Assembly (NCBI GenBank): GCA_020725865.1 | Contig: DYEC01000004.1 | Coordinates: forward strand, 1-64,000 | Length of the DNA stretch: 64,000 bases | Direction: 5' to 3' | Source of the DNA: Anaerolinea sp. | GTDB taxonomy: Bacteria > Chloroflexota > Anaerolineae > Anaerolineales > Anaerolineaceae | In this document: positions 6,683-16,166 of the stretch, one piece after another | Layout of the letters: every line of letters begins with the position of its first letter | Position numbering within the stretch: position 1 is the stretch's first letter | Translations under genes and position numbers: made by a program | The notes under the pieces: model-generated | The model's input: the letters and a program-made list of their open reading frames with translations, nothing else | Told to the model about the DNA's origin: nothing | Database searches by the model: none

Positions 6683-9600
6683 ATGAGTGTGCTGATTGAT
6701 CTGGCACAGCGCTTTTTGTGCTGGCTGGCAGGTGTGCTTAGTCCTCTGTATCAATGGCTGAATAGTGGCTGGCGTGCAATTGTTGTCCACCTTGGATTGA
6801 TGGCTTTCACTATTCGTTTAGCTGATGCTTTTTTAAACAAAAGTGATCAGAGCTGGTTTACTTGGCAGATTGTGCTGGGGGTATTTGCCTTGACGCTGAT
6901 ATTTTGGTGGGCGCTGTTGATGCGTAAACGCGTGGTGATTGATCCGTTTGTGGTTTTCAATAACCCTTCTGATACAACACGTAGCGAAGCGCAGGCTAAC
7001 AATCTCAGTTCATTGCTTGCCATAGAGCTGTTGCGTTTGAGTGAATTGTATCAGGATGTGCAAGGACAGAGTGTCCAGATACTTGGTTCTGCTCTGCCGA
7101 GAAACGAAGCGGTTATTAAACCAGCGGCTTATGTGGAGGATGTGCGCGATTTTTTACAGAACGCTATTTCAAGTGATGCTGCTATTGGGCTAGGCGTTTT
7201 CAAAGTCCCGGTAGGGGCATTGATGGGAGTGATTGGACGTGTGTTGCAAGGTCCTCATATTACCGGTGTGTTGAGTTATCAGGACAATATGGCGATTCTT
7301 ACCGCCCGTGCTGGAATCCAGGGGAAGCCTTATGCCTGGCGGGTAGAGCGTAAGGTTCAGGATGGCGTGCCTGTCTGTCTGGACGAAATGGTCGCAGAGC
7401 TTGCCTGTCGAATGTTTACCGACCTTAATCTGGGCGGTTCGGTACGCTGGCGAGCCACACGCGCCTTTAACGAGGGACTGCGTGCTTATCGTGACAGTTT
7501 ATACACCCCGCATGCGCGCCGCGCCCGCCTGAAAGAAGCAGAGGCGCATTTCTTGCGCGCACTGGCTGAAGATGAGCAATTCACAGTGGTATATTACAAT
7601 CTGGGGCTGGTTTATCATGCTCTGGATCGCGCAGAGTCTGCAGAGCGGTGCTTTCAAGAAGCATTACGCCGGGATCCTTCGCGCTGGGAAATTTATTATG
7701 CATTGGCTTATCTGTATTACCTGCGCGCCGGCATGCCGGAGGCTCCCGTTTTGGGAGGTGGGCACCGCCGGGCGCGTACCCGCCTTCGCCCGGCAGGAAT
7801 GACTTCATCGCAATTGTTTGAAAAGGTGATTGCCCTGTGTAAGCAGGCGAACGTTCTCAAGCCGCGTCTGGCGCGTGCCTGTAACTTGATGGGGGTTGCC
7901 TACCGGGGATTGGAAAACCTGGCCCACGCAGTTCACAGCCGTGAGCAAGCAGTGCGTTTTGGGCGTTTTGATGTGTTATGTGAAACCCTACGTGCTGGTC
8001 GTCGTGAGGGGGAAATGAACATCATTCTGCGTCCTTGGCATGAAAGCTTACGGGATTATACTTGCAATCTGGCGGTTGCATACGCCTATCAGGCTGACAC
8101 CAGTAAGGGGATTAAACGCCATTTGGCATTTTGGAAGGCGATGTACTTTTTCCGGCAGGCTTTAAGGCTTGATCTATCCTTTGATCGTGCAGCGTTTGAA
8201 AGTGCTAAAACCGCTCATCTTTTTGGTAACTATCAGCATGCAATACGTGGTTATCAGAAGGCATTAAGTTTACAGCCTGATCAGATGGAGTATCGCGCTT
8301 ATCTGGCGCGCGCCTATGCCGACCATGCAGTTGCATGTGCGAAAAGAGGTAAACCAGATCAGGCACTGCGCTATGAGCAAAATGCACGCGCTGAAATTGC
8401 TCTGTTGTTAACCCATCCTTCTCAAATTAGAAACGAGTTGTATACGTTAGCGGATGCCTGTTTACTGATTCAGGAAAAAGCGCTTGCCAGCCGTTTGGAA
8501 GATATGGCGAAATTATTCGACAAATTGCAAGCATCCTTTCCGCCAGATGAAGCCTGGCTAATTGAAGAGTATCAGAACTATACAGCCAAAAAACGCAACT
8601 GGGAGGCAGCTCAGGTATTGCATGCGCTGGCTCGCGCTTATGAATTGGAGCGCAATCCGGGAAAAGCAGAGGAACAATTTCGTGAGGCTATTGATCTACT
8701 AAAACAGGATGGGCAGGAACCAGAAATTCGTCAGATGGCGTTGAATGCCTGGCTGGCGCTTGCAATGTCCCGGCAGGGGGGCGAGAAGTTAAATAATGCC
8801 TTGATTGAAGCACAAAATGCCTTGCGCGAGGAACCGCTTGCGCCGTTTGAGATGAAAACATTAAGCAATATTTATATGTCCTTGCAGGATTATCGGGCAG
8901 CGCGTGATTTGCTGGAAAAAGCATTATTGCTCTCGGCAGATGACCCCGAAGTATATGTGTTTTTAGGTAGCTGTTCGGTCAGCATGGCGCAAAATTTACG
9001 TAACCCTATTGAGCGGACGAAAGCATTGGATGAGGCTTTGGCTCATTTGAAGGGTGCAGTCGAAATGTATGATGACCTTTATCAGCGCGGGCGGTTATAT
9101 TACTGGATGGGCAAATTGTACCTTGAGCGCGGGTTTTACGCTCAGGCAATGGAAAATTTCCGTCTGGCGCGCGGGCTGGGTGTGGCGCCATTGCTTGCCT
9201 TGCACCAGATGGCTTGGACAGCGCTTCGGCAGCGAGATTATCAATCCTGCATCCAACATTGCTTGGTATTGATTCAAGAACTGGCAAACACTGAGGGGAA
9301 CCTTGAAGATCAGGTTGCACCGGGAAGCTGGGATGACACACGATTGGGGGAGTTGGAGGCGAGCGCCCGCCTTTTACTGGTGTACTGCGATGCCGAACGG
9401 GATGCTAATCTCCATGATGCATTGGCTTATGCCTATGAGGAAGTGGCACCTTACGTATCTAAAGTGCCGGTGGAATTTCAATTGCGTTATCGAGCTGCAT
9501 TGGCAGATTGTATTGGTTGGCTGCAGGTCAAGCGTGGTCAGCTGGAAGAAGCTATCAACTGGCTTGAATCATCACTGGCGATGTTCGGATCGGATGCCGG

Positions 9601-9778
9601 AGCGTATGTACACCTTGGTATAGCGCTGGCGCGAAAACTTCAACGCACTAAGAATCCAGAAGAAGCTGCTGCACTGCGTCTGCGGATTGCATCCTGCATT
9701 GAGCATACCCGCGAGCTGGATGTGCGCTCCGAGTATGAAGCGCGCGTAGCTCCACTGGAACAGATCCTTGTCGGCTAA
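6683..9778 (+). CDS. Large membrane-anchored TPR-repeat protein
   Basis: A 1031-residue protein. Two hydrophobic segments near the N-terminus (about residues 30-50 and 58-80) anchor it. A region of unknown fold (about 85-250) follows, then many tetratricopeptide repeats from about residue 290 to the end; the clearest reads VVYYNLGLVYHALDRAESAERCFQEALRRDP. TPR arrays are protein-binding scaffolds. ATG 6683 follows GGGAGGCAGG. It stands alone between tRNAs and a decayed gene, so no partner or pathway can be named. Confidence 0.75.
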   Translation: MSVLIDLAQRFLCWLAGVLSPLYQWLNSGWRAIVVHLGLMAFTIRLADAFLNKSDQSWFTWQIVLGVFALTLIFWWALLMRKRVVIDPFVVFNNPSDTTRSEAQANNLSSLLAIELLRLSELYQDVQGQSVQILGSALPRNEAVIKPAAYVEDVRDFLQNAISSDAAIGLGVFKVPVGALMGVIGRVLQGPHITGVLSYQDNMAILTARAGIQGKPYAWRVERKVQDGVPVCLDEMVAELACRMFTDLNLGGSVRWRATRAFNEGLRAYRDSLYTPHARRARLKEAEAHFLRALAEDEQFTVVYYNLGLVYHALDRAESAERCFQEALRRDPSRWEIYYALAYLYYLRAGMPEAPVLGGGHRRARTRLRPAGMTSSQLFEKVIALCKQANVLKPRLARACNLMGVAYRGLENLAHAVHSREQAVRFGRFDVLCETLRAGRREGEMNIILRPWHESLRDYTCNLAVAYAYQADTSKGIKRHLAFWKAMYFFRQALRLDLSFDRAAFESAKTAHLFGNYQHAIRGYQKALSLQPDQMEYRAYLARAYADHAVACAKRGKPDQALRYEQNARAEIALLLTHPSQIRNELYTLADACLLIQEKALASRLEDMAKLFDKLQASFPPDEAWLIEEYQNYTAKKRNWEAAQVLHALARAYELERNPGKAEEQFREAIDLLKQDGQEPEIRQMALNAWLALAMSRQGGEKLNNALIEAQNALREEPLAPFEMKTLSNIYMSLQDYRAARDLLEKALLLSADDPEVYVFLGSCSVSMAQNLRNPIERTKALDEALAHLKGAVEMYDDLYQRGRLYYWMGKLYLERGFYAQAMENFRLARGLGVAPLLALHQMAWTALRQRDYQSCIQHCLVLIQELANTEGNLEDQVAPGSWDDTRLGELEASARLLLVYCDAERDANLHDALAYAYEEVAPYVSKVPVEFQLRYRAALADCIGWLQVKRGQLEEAINWLESSLAMFGSDAGAYVHLGIALARKLQRTKNPEEAAALRLRIASCIEHTRELDVRSEYEARVAPLEQILVG

Positions 9779-9838
9779 CAGGTTAATGCGAAGTTAAAGG
9801 AAGAGATATGAGTGTACCAGCTGAATGTTATTGGAGGG

Positions 9839-10455
9839 TGAAGATTGAATTGAATATCGAACAAGGTTGGATTTGCTGGGGCAGTCCGAAGATGAGCTGC
9901 AGGTAGTGAAAGCCCGTCCAGGCTATGTTGGCAAATTCTCAAATACAGGTCTTGCTTGCCGGGCTTTCGGAATAGCTCGGTACGGTGATTTCCAGCCATA
10001 AAAGCGCAGGGCAGCCGTTTCATACAACTGAGTTTTGTTGCCGATCCGGGATTGAAAGCCGGGGATATACTGATCGACAAGAGAATAAAGCGCGTATTAG
10101 CGCATCAGTCGAATGAAGGACCATTTTGGTTGAAACTTTGCTCAGTTTATGGGATCAAAGCATCACCCGGCACCCATTTATGTTTTATATGGGAACAGGT
10201 TTCCGTAAACTCAAGGCTCCGTTTGTCTGGTATGACTTATTGCACGTGCTGGATGTACTTGTCCGCTTTCCATGGGTTCAAGAAGCCCCACGTTTTATTG
10301 AAATGTTGATGTTGTTAAAAAGCAAAGCCGATGGCAGGGAAAGTTTATGCTCGAATCCATTTGGATAGTCTGGAAAGATTGGGAATTTGGACAGAAGAAA
10401 ATGCCGTCCTGCTGGTCGACGTTGCTGGCCTGGCGGGTTATTAAGAGGGCAGAAA
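9839..10455 (+). pseudogene. Decayed gene in at least four frames (WYDLLHVLDVL family)
   Basis: No intact frame exists, but consecutive pieces read as one protein across frames: from 9849 (IEYRTRLDLLGQSEDELQVV), from 10025 (QLSFVADPGLKAGDI then RVLAHQSNEGPFW), from about 10192 (FVWYDLLHVLDVLVRFPWV), and from about 10338 (ESIWIVWKDWEFGQKKMPS). I recall intact proteins of ~250-320 residues with these motifs in order, usually annotated as hypothetical or, doubtfully, nitrogen fixation-related. Three frame changes and some lost sequence mark it as a pseudogene. Family function is unknown to me. Confidence 0.7.
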
Positions 10456-10533
10456 CTTCGTCATCACCCTGTGATGGAGGTAAGGCATTTGTCAGAAAAG
10501 AAGAACGTAATTGGGCAAAAAACTATAAAAATA

Positions 10534-10548
10534 GGTCGTAAAACGACC
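10534..10548. promoter_or_regulatory. Perfect inverted repeat upstream of the lysine operon promoter
   Basis: GGTCGT-AAA-ACGACC is a perfect 6-bp inverted repeat with a 3-bp centre. It ends 10 bp before the -35 box of the lysW promoter, a position suited to an activator or a roadblock repressor. No cognate regulator is encoded nearby. Confidence 0.5.
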
Positions 10549-10558
10549 AAAATATCAC

Positions 10559-10586
10559 TTGACAATGTTGTTAATATCTGTACAAT
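10559..10586 (+). promoter_or_regulatory. Promoter of the lysine operon
   Basis: -35 TTGACA (10559-10564), 16-bp spacer, -10 TACAAT (10581-10586). The predicted start of transcription is about 10592-10594, only a few bases before the ATG of the leader peptide at 10597. Confidence 0.8.
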
Positions 10587-10596
10587 AATTTTCAAT

Positions 10597-10692
10597 ATGA
10601 GTACGGTGACGTTAACCTATTTACCCAAGCGAAAGAGCCCGCTACATACCCACTCTTCGGGAGAGCGGGCGTTTGACGTTTCAAAAGCCTGA
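10597..10692 (+). CDS. Leader peptide of the lysW attenuator (31 aa)
   Basis: A 31-codon frame starting almost at the predicted transcription start, with no ribosome binding site, so it would be leaderless. Lys codons AAG stand at 10627-10629 and 10633-10635 (sequence LPKRKSP), immediately before the first stem of the attenuator, and it ends at TGA 10690-10692. The placement of Lys codons relative to the RNA stems fits ribosome-stalling control by lysyl-tRNA. That it is translated is an inference. Confidence 0.6.
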   Translation: MSTVTLTYLPKRKSPLHTHSSGERAFDVSKA

Positions 10693-10752
10693 TCCATACT
10701 AAACAAGCATTTTGTAATCAAATCCCTCTCCCGTAAGGAGAGGGATTTTTTA
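10637..10752 (+). terminator. Attenuator (terminator/antiterminator) before lysW
   Basis: Stem 1: GCCCGCT (10637-10643) with AGCGGGC (10664-10670). Terminator: ATCCCTCTCC (10722-10731) with GGAGAGGGAT (10737-10746), then a T run. Antiterminator: GGGAGAG (10659-10665), inside stem 1, is complementary to CTCTCCC (10726-10732), inside the terminator. The three pairings exclude each other as in classic amino-acid attenuators. Confidence 0.75.
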
Positions 10753-10786
10753 TATCCGGAAATTATTCTTTTTTGAGGAGGTAGCT

Positions 10787-10963
10787 ATGACAACACAATT
10801 AACCGGCCATTGCCCCGAATGTGACGCAGAACTGACCTTCAATGATGTAATTGAGGGCGAGATTGTGGTCTGCTCTGATTGCGGCGTGGACCTAGAGGTG
10901 ATCAGCTTGGAGCCGTTCGAGCTTGCACTGGCTCCGATGGAAGAAGAAGACTGGGGCGAGTAG
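10787..10963 (+). CDS. lysW: LysW amino-group carrier protein
   Basis: A 58-residue acidic protein with two zinc-binding pairs, CPEC (residue 9) and CSDC (residue 29), ending in the diagnostic EDWGE. The C-terminal glutamate gamma-carboxyl is where LysX attaches alpha-aminoadipate; LysW then carries the intermediate through LysZ, LysY, LysJ and LysK. ATG 10787 follows GAGGAGGT. It is first in the operon, 19 bp before lysX, behind a promoter and attenuator. Confidence 0.97.
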   Translation: MTTQLTGHCPECDAELTFNDVIEGEIVVCSDCGVDLEVISLEPFELALAPMEEEDWGE

Positions 10964-10982
10964 CCTAAAACGAGGCGGACGT

Positions 10983-11939
10983 ATGAAGATTGGGTTGTTA
11001 CTTTCACGGGTGCGTGTTGAGGAAAAGTGGTTGCTTGCCAGTTTGGAAAAGCGCGGGGTCAACTTTGAGCGCATTGATGATGGAGATATTCACTTGGAAC
11101 TTGCTGACCCGGGTTCATGGTCGCAGTATGATGTGGTTCTTGAACGCAGCCTTTCCTTTGCACGTGGGTTGTACATCACCTCGTTGCTGAATGCTTGGGG
11201 CATTCCCACCGTAAACATGGCGTATGTGGCGCAGGTGTGCGGTGATAAACTGGCGACCTCTGCCGCGCTGGCGCGGGCGGGCATTCCTCAGCCGCGCATC
11301 AAAGTAGCTTTTACTGCTGAGGCTGCTCTTCAGGCGATTGAGGAACTGGGCTATCCGGTGGTTTTAAAGCCAGTCGTGGGCTCATGGGGACGCTTACTTT
11401 CGAAAATTAATGACCGCGATGCCGCCGAAGCAATATTGGAACATAAAGAAACATTGGGTTCGTATCAGCATTCGGTGTTCTATATTCAAGAATACATTGA
11501 AAAGCCCGGGCGGGATATTCGTGCCATGGTGGTGGGAGATGAAACCATCTGTGCAATTTACCGCACATCCCCGCACTGGATTACTAACACTGCCCGCGGC
11601 GGACAGGGCGAGATTTGCCCGGTCACACCTGAATTGAATGAGTTGTGTGTTGCAGCTGCGAAAGCGGTAGGCGGTGGTGTACTTGCGGTAGATGTGCTCG
11701 AAGACCCGCAACGCGGTTATCTGGTCAATGAAGTCAATCATACGATGGAGTTCCACACGCTGGCACCCACAACTGGTGTGGATATTGCTGGCATTATCGT
11801 GGACTATGCAATTGCTGTGGCACGTGGCGATATCAAAACGGCTGTTCCATCCCAGTCTTTACCTTTCCCGATGATGTCTGTGCCGCAGGCGGTAAGCGTG
11901 TCTGTACATCCATTCCGTTTTCCGGCAGGTATGGCATGA
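10983..11939 (+). CDS. lysX: LysX, LysW-alpha-aminoadipate ligase
   Basis: A 318-residue ATP-grasp enzyme that ligates alpha-aminoadipate (or glutamate in ArgX forms) to the C-terminal Glu of LysW. Seen motifs: N-terminal [59 protein letters not shown], the substrate-loop NTARGG and the metal-binding [12 protein letters not shown]. The start is the first ATG of the frame. It overlaps lysY by 4 nt (ATGA). A close paralog ends the same operon at 20277. The ~25-residue C-terminal tail is not shared by that copy. Confidence 0.93.
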   Translation: MKIGLLLSRVRVEEKWLLASLEKRGVNFERIDDGDIHLELADPGSWSQYDVVLERSLSFARGLYITSLLNAWGIPTVNMAYVAQVCGDKLATSAALARAGIPQPRIKVAFTAEAALQAIEELGYPVVLKPVVGSWGRLLSKINDRDAAEAILEHKETLGSYQHSVFYIQEYIEKPGRDIRAMVVGDETICAIYRTSPHWITNTARGGQGEICPVTPELNELCVAAAKAVGGGVLAVDVLEDPQRGYLVNEVNHTMEFHTLAPTTGVDIAGIIVDYAIAVARGDIKTAVPSQSLPFPMMSVPQAVSVSVHPFRFPAGMA

Positions 11940-12967
11940 AAGTATCCATTGTTGGCGCTTCTGGTTATGCTGGTGGTGAGCTTTTACGCTTGTTGCTTGA
12001 TCATCCTCATGCTGAAGTGCACCAAGCGACTTCAGAAAGTCATCTGGGGGAGTATGTTTACCAGCAACATCCTAATTTGCGTAAACGAACGCAGTTGAAA
12101 TTTTCTTCGCGCCAGGTACTTGAGCCTTGTGACGTGCTGTTTCTTGCCCTGCCACATGGCGAAAGTCAGAAGAATATTGAATATTATGCCAGCCTTGCGC
12201 CGCGTCTGGTTGATCTAGCAGCAGATTTCCGTCTGCATGATCCAAAGCTTTATCGCCAATATTATGAACATGATCATACTGCTCCGGAATGGTTGGGCAA
12301 GTTTGTGTATGGATTACCGGAATTGCACAGGGAAGAAATGCGCAGTGCGCAATACATCAGTGGTGTGGGTTGCAATGCAACTGCTACGATTCTGGCGATT
12401 TACCCCTTACTGGCAAATGACTTTCTTGACCGTAGTCGTTCAATCATCGTGGAAATCAAGGTTGGTTCTTCAGAGGGCGGGGCAGCTCCTAACCCTGGCT
12501 CTCACCATCCTGAACGCAGCGGTATCATTCGCACTTTTTCTGCTTTTGGACATCGCCACACGGCTGAGGTAATACAAGAATTAGGCTTGCATGATGTTCA
12601 TTTGACAATGACTTCGGTGGATCTTGTTCGTGGTGCCTTGGCAACTGCACACGCGTTTGTTAAGCCCGGCGTCAGTGAGAAAGATTTATGGCGTGCTTAT
12701 CGAGCCTGGGCTGAAGCTGAGCCTTTTGTACGGCTGGTCAAAGACCGACGGGGTATCTACCGTGTTCCAGAGCCAAAGGTGTTGGCGGGTAGTAATTATG
12801 TGGATGTGGGTTTCGACCTTGATCCGGTAAGTGGGCATGTAGTCAGTATGGCTGCGATTGATAATCTGATGAAAGGTGCGGCAGGGTCTGCCGTACAGGC
12901 GATGAACCTGATGTGTGGTTTTGATGAAACCGCCGGACTGGAATTTGGTGGTTTACATCCGATTTAG
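11936..12967 (+). CDS. lysY: LysY, LysW-aminoadipyl phosphate reductase
   Basis: A 343-residue ArgC-type NADPH-dependent reductase. Rossmann start [18 protein letters not shown]; catalytic cysteine in [12 protein letters not shown]; a substrate-binding segment [18 protein letters not shown] typical of LysY/ArgC. It reduces LysW-aminoadipyl-6-phosphate to the semialdehyde, after LysZ. Its ATG overlaps the lysX stop and lysZ starts 11 bp later, so translation is probably coupled. Confidence 0.93.
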   Translation: MKVSIVGASGYAGGELLRLLLDHPHAEVHQATSESHLGEYVYQQHPNLRKRTQLKFSSRQVLEPCDVLFLALPHGESQKNIEYYASLAPRLVDLAADFRLHDPKLYRQYYEHDHTAPEWLGKFVYGLPELHREEMRSAQYISGVGCNATATILAIYPLLANDFLDRSRSIIVEIKVGSSEGGAAPNPGSHHPERSGIIRTFSAFGHRHTAEVIQELGLHDVHLTMTSVDLVRGALATAHAFVKPGVSEKDLWRAYRAWAEAEPFVRLVKDRRGIYRVPEPKVLAGSNYVDVGFDLDPVSGHVVSMAAIDNLMKGAAGSAVQAMNLMCGFDETAGLEFGGLHPI

Positions 12968-12978
12968 GAGGCACGGTG

Positions 12979-13782
12979 ATGTTGGTGGTTAAAATCGGTG
13001 GTTCGCAGGGTGTAGCACTAGGTCCCATTTGTGCAGACCTGGGTGCGCTTATCCAGCAGGGTCAAAAAGTGGTAGTGGTGCATGGCGGTTCGGCAGAGAC
13101 AAATGAAATATCTGCCAGATTGGGACACCCACCGCGTTTTGTCACCAGTGTTTCCGGTTTTACCAGCCGTTATACCAACCGTGCTACTCTGGAAATTTTT
13201 GCTATGGTAACCAATGGGCGTATTAATACGTTATTGGTTGAGCAATTGCAAAAATTCGGAGTAAATGCTTTTGGGCTTTCGGGTGTGGATGGCAGGCTGA
13301 TGATGGCTCAGCGCAAAGAAGCCATCCGTATTGTGGAGAACGGCAGACAACGGATGCTGCGTGATGACTATACTGGCAAAATTGAGCAGGTCAATGCGGC
13401 TTTATTACGTCTGTTGCTGGAAGCAGGTCTAACACCTGTGATCGCTCCACTGGCAATTTCTCCGGCAGGCGAGGTGGTCAATGTAGATGCTGACCGCGCA
13501 GCGGCGATGGTGGCTGGTGCTGTGCAAGCAGAGCAGTTGGTTATTCTGACGAATGTTCCAGGACTGATGCGTAACTACCCGGATGAAAATACGTTGATTC
13601 CGCACTTGCCGCGAATTGGTCTGGAGCAGGCGCTTTCCTTTGCAGAAGGACGGATGAAGAAAAAAGTGCTGGGCGCCAGCGAGGCACTTGACTTAGGTGT
13701 TTCCAAAGTGATCTTTGCCGATGGGCGTGTTGAACATCCTGTTCTGGACGCGCTGGCGGGCAAAGGTACAGTGATTTCTTAA
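12979..13782 (+). CDS. lysZ: LysZ, LysW-aminoadipate kinase
   Basis: A 267-residue amino-acid kinase (N-acetylglutamate kinase fold): VVKIGGSQG at the start, VVHGGSAETNEI, GLSGVDG, the nucleotide-site NVDADRAAAMVA and LTNVPGLM. It phosphorylates the delta-carboxyl of LysW-linked aminoadipate. ATG 12979 sits 7 nt after GGAGG; an in-frame GTG at 12976 is too close to it. The gene lies between lysY and lysJ. Confidence 0.93.
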   Translation: MLVVKIGGSQGVALGPICADLGALIQQGQKVVVVHGGSAETNEISARLGHPPRFVTSVSGFTSRYTNRATLEIFAMVTNGRINTLLVEQLQKFGVNAFGLSGVDGRLMMAQRKEAIRIVENGRQRMLRDDYTGKIEQVNAALLRLLLEAGLTPVIAPLAISPAGEVVNVDADRAAAMVAGAVQAEQLVILTNVPGLMRNYPDENTLIPHLPRIGLEQALSFAEGRMKKKVLGASEALDLGVSKVIFADGRVEHPVLDALAGKGTVIS

Positions 13783-13800
13783 AGGTTGGAGTCGGTTCAT

Positions 13801-15018
13801 ATGGTTCAAATGATTTCTACCACACAATCTGAGGTTGGGCTTTCAGAAGTCTTCCGTCAAGTTGAGCTTGTGCATAGCACGGGTGTCTATAGCAAACGCC
13901 CGGTCGTCATTGTGCGCGGTAAGGGAGCGCGTCTTTGGGATGCCGATGGGCGCGAGTACATTGACTGCGTTGGAGGGCATGGCGCGGCGAATGTTGGTCA
14001 TGCCAATCCTGCTGTGGCTCAGGCGATTGCTGAACAGGCACAGACACTTATCAGTTGCCCGGAATTATTCTTCAATGATCGGCGCGCTGCATTAGCAGAG
14101 CGCTTATGCAAGTTGACTGGCATGTCACGCCTTTTCTTGTGCAATTCTGGCACGGAAGCTGTCGAGGCGGCGATAAAATTTGCTCGTCTGCTCACCCGAA
14201 GAAGCGAAGTGGTTGCCTGTATGCGCGGCTTTCATGGGCGCACGATGGGCGCACTGTCGGCGACTTGGGATAAAAAATACCGCGCTCCGTTTGAACCGTT
14301 GGTTCCGGGTTTCCGGCATGTACCATACAATGATCTTTCGGCGCTGGATCAGGCAGTGAGTGACCAAACCGCGGCAGTAATTCTTGAAGTGGTGCAGGGT
14401 GAGGGCGGTGTCAACCTCGGCAAGGCTGAATTTCTCCAGGGCGCCCGACAGATATGCCATGAGCACGGCGCGGTGTTGATTCTTGACGAAGTACAAACCG
14501 GTTTTGGACGCACCGGCAAAATGTTTGCTTTTCAACATTATGGGCTGCAGCCGGATATTCTCTGTCTGGCGAAATCTATCGCTGGCGGGGTGCCGATGGG
14601 TGCGACACTGATGGTAGAACCGCTGGGCGAGCTTCCCTCACACGTCCACGGCTCAACTTTTGGAGGTAATCCGCTTGCCTGCGCCGCGGCCCTGGCAGCG
14701 CTCGATTATATTGAGGAAAATCAATTACCGCAACGTGCAGCTGAGCTGGGCGCGTGGTTTCGGGAACAACTTGCCCATATCGAATCGCCCTTGATGCGTG
14801 AAGTGCGTGGTTTGGGGCTGATGGTCGGTGTGGAGCTGAAACAAAAGGTAACCCCCTATTTGCAAGCGTTGATGCAGGAAGGCATCATGGCTTTGCCGGC
14901 TGGCTTGAACGTGATGCGCTTTTTGCCGCCGCTGGTGATTGAGCAGGAGGAGCTTGCTCAAGTGGTTGAAGCGGTTCGCAAAGTGTTGTCCAAGCCGCTG
15001 TCCGAAGGAGGCGAGTAA
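13801..15018 (+). CDS. lysJ: LysJ, LysW-aminoadipate semialdehyde aminotransferase
   Basis: A 405-residue class III PLP aminotransferase of the ArgD/LysJ type. Seen: [34 protein letters not shown], the PLP-phosphate and ring contacts [13 protein letters not shown], and the Schiff-base lysine in [12 protein letters not shown]. It converts the LysW-bound semialdehyde to LysW-lysine using glutamate. ATG 13801 is preferred (GGAG at 13788-13791); a TTG at 13786 would add five residues. Its stop overlaps the lysK start by one base. Confidence 0.93.
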   Translation: MVQMISTTQSEVGLSEVFRQVELVHSTGVYSKRPVVIVRGKGARLWDADGREYIDCVGGHGAANVGHANPAVAQAIAEQAQTLISCPELFFNDRRAALAERLCKLTGMSRLFLCNSGTEAVEAAIKFARLLTRRSEVVACMRGFHGRTMGALSATWDKKYRAPFEPLVPGFRHVPYNDLSALDQAVSDQTAAVILEVVQGEGGVNLGKAEFLQGARQICHEHGAVLILDEVQTGFGRTGKMFAFQHYGLQPDILCLAKSIAGGVPMGATLMVEPLGELPSHVHGSTFGGNPLACAAALAALDYIEENQLPQRAAELGAWFREQLAHIESPLMREVRGLGLMVGVELKQKVTPYLQALMQEGIMALPAGLNVMRFLPPLVIEQEELAQVVEAVRKVLSKPLSEGGE

Positions 15019-16070
15019 TGAGAGATCCATTGGCTTTATTACCTGGTTTATTGGCATATTACAGCCCAACGGGTGAGGAAGAACAGGCAGTGAGCTTTCT
15101 CGCGGAGAGTATGGGCGCGATGGGCTTTGAAGTGTGGTGTGATGAGGCTGGCAATGTGATTGGCAGCCGCGGCAGCGGCAACCGTGAGATTTTGCTGTTG
15201 GGGCACATTGATACTGTGTCGGGAATGATCCCAGTGCGCTGGGAGGGTGATGTGATTTATGGACGCGGCGCAGTAGATGCCAAAGGTCCATTGGCTTGTT
15301 TTGTTTCTGCCGGCGCTGCGGCGCGGCTCACACCTGACTGGCGTATTACTGTAATCGGTGCAGTGGGTGAAGAAGGAGATTCTCGCGGAGCAAAACACGT
15401 CTGCCAAACTCACCCCGCTCCCAAAATGGTCGTTATCGGTGAACCGAGCGGCTGGGACCACCTGACCCTGGGATACAAAGGCAGCTATTGGTTTCGTTAT
15501 CGGCTCAGTCAGCCAATGGTTCATACTGCGGCAAATGGTGCAAGCGCTTGTGAAACCGCAGTTGACTTCTGGAATCGCCTCAGCCGTGTGGTAGCCCAAT
15601 GGAACGAGGGCAAAGAGCGTCTATTTGATCAGTTAACTCCCACGTTGCGTAGTATTCAGATGTTTCCTGATGACTACTCTGAGATAGTTGAGATGCGCGT
15701 TGGTATGCGTCTTCCACCAAAGTTAGATCAGCCTGCTTTAGAGGCTTTGCTAGACGGTGTTATGGAAACGGGTGAGCGCTTTGTAGAGGATTATCTTCCG
15801 GCTTATCGTGCTGAGAAAAACACCCCTTTGGTACGGGCTTTCCTTTCTGCCATTCGCAAAGCAGGCGGTCAGCCAGCTTTTTCATTGAAGACGGGGACTT
15901 CTGACATGAACTTGGTTGGACCGTTCTGGAATTGCCCGATTGTTGCCTATGGACCTGGCGATTCCAGTTTGGATCATACACCCTATGAACACCTGCGGAT
16001 CAGCGAATATTTAACGAGTGTGAGTGTGTTGACGCAGGCTCTGGAAATTATCATGAACACCAATGTCTGA
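15018..16070 (+). CDS. lysK: LysK, LysW-lysine hydrolase
   Basis: A 350-residue M20-family metallopeptidase that releases lysine from LysW. Metal ligands and catalytic residues are visible in order: LLGHIDTVSG (His, Asp), GRGAVDAKGPL (Asp), GAVGEEGDS (Glu-Glu), VVIGEPSGWD and a final His in SSLDHTPYEHL. The ATG overlaps the lysJ stop. In some organisms the same enzyme releases ornithine from LysW. An attenuator separates it from hcs. Confidence 0.92.
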   Translation: MRDPLALLPGLLAYYSPTGEEEQAVSFLAESMGAMGFEVWCDEAGNVIGSRGSGNREILLLGHIDTVSGMIPVRWEGDVIYGRGAVDAKGPLACFVSAGAAARLTPDWRITVIGAVGEEGDSRGAKHVCQTHPAPKMVVIGEPSGWDHLTLGYKGSYWFRYRLSQPMVHTAANGASACETAVDFWNRLSRVVAQWNEGKERLFDQLTPTLRSIQMFPDDYSEIVEMRVGMRLPPKLDQPALEALLDGVMETGERFVEDYLPAYRAEKNTPLVRAFLSAIRKAGGQPAFSLKTGTSDMNLVGPFWNCPIVAYGPGDSSLDHTPYEHLRISEYLTSVSVLTQALEIIMNTNV

Positions 16071-16091
16071 GATGAAAGTTGAGAGAAAAAG

Positions 16092-16166
16092 ATGAGTGTC
16101 TTGATGTCTTATAAGAAGTTTGGCAAGGAGAAGAAGCCGGATGTAAGTCTGGTAAGTTGCGCTTAA
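16092..16166 (+). CDS. Lys-rich leader peptide before hcs (24 aa)
   Basis: A 24-codon frame in the gap between lysK and hcs: MSVLMSYKKFGKEKKPDVSL then VSCA. Five of its 24 residues are Lys (AAG pairs at 16113-16118 and 16131-16136, a single at 16125-16127), far above chance. It ends at TAA 16164-16166, just before an intrinsic terminator whose competing stem lies inside its last codons. The purine-rich TTGAGAG upstream is a weak ribosome binding site. It is best read as the sensor of a lysine attenuator (inference). Confidence 0.75.
   Translation: MSVLMSYKKFGKEKKPDVSLVSCA

Noticed and set aside
10052-10368. Two overlapping ~80-codon frames as separate genes
   Set aside because: They are consecutive pieces of one protein in different frames and are reported as a single pseudogene.
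10587-10786. Lysine riboswitch or T-box in the lysW leader
   Set aside because: The ~165-nt leader has no AGAGGTGC-type lysine riboswitch core and no T-box GGGTGG-type sequence; the three competing stems and Lys codons explain it better.
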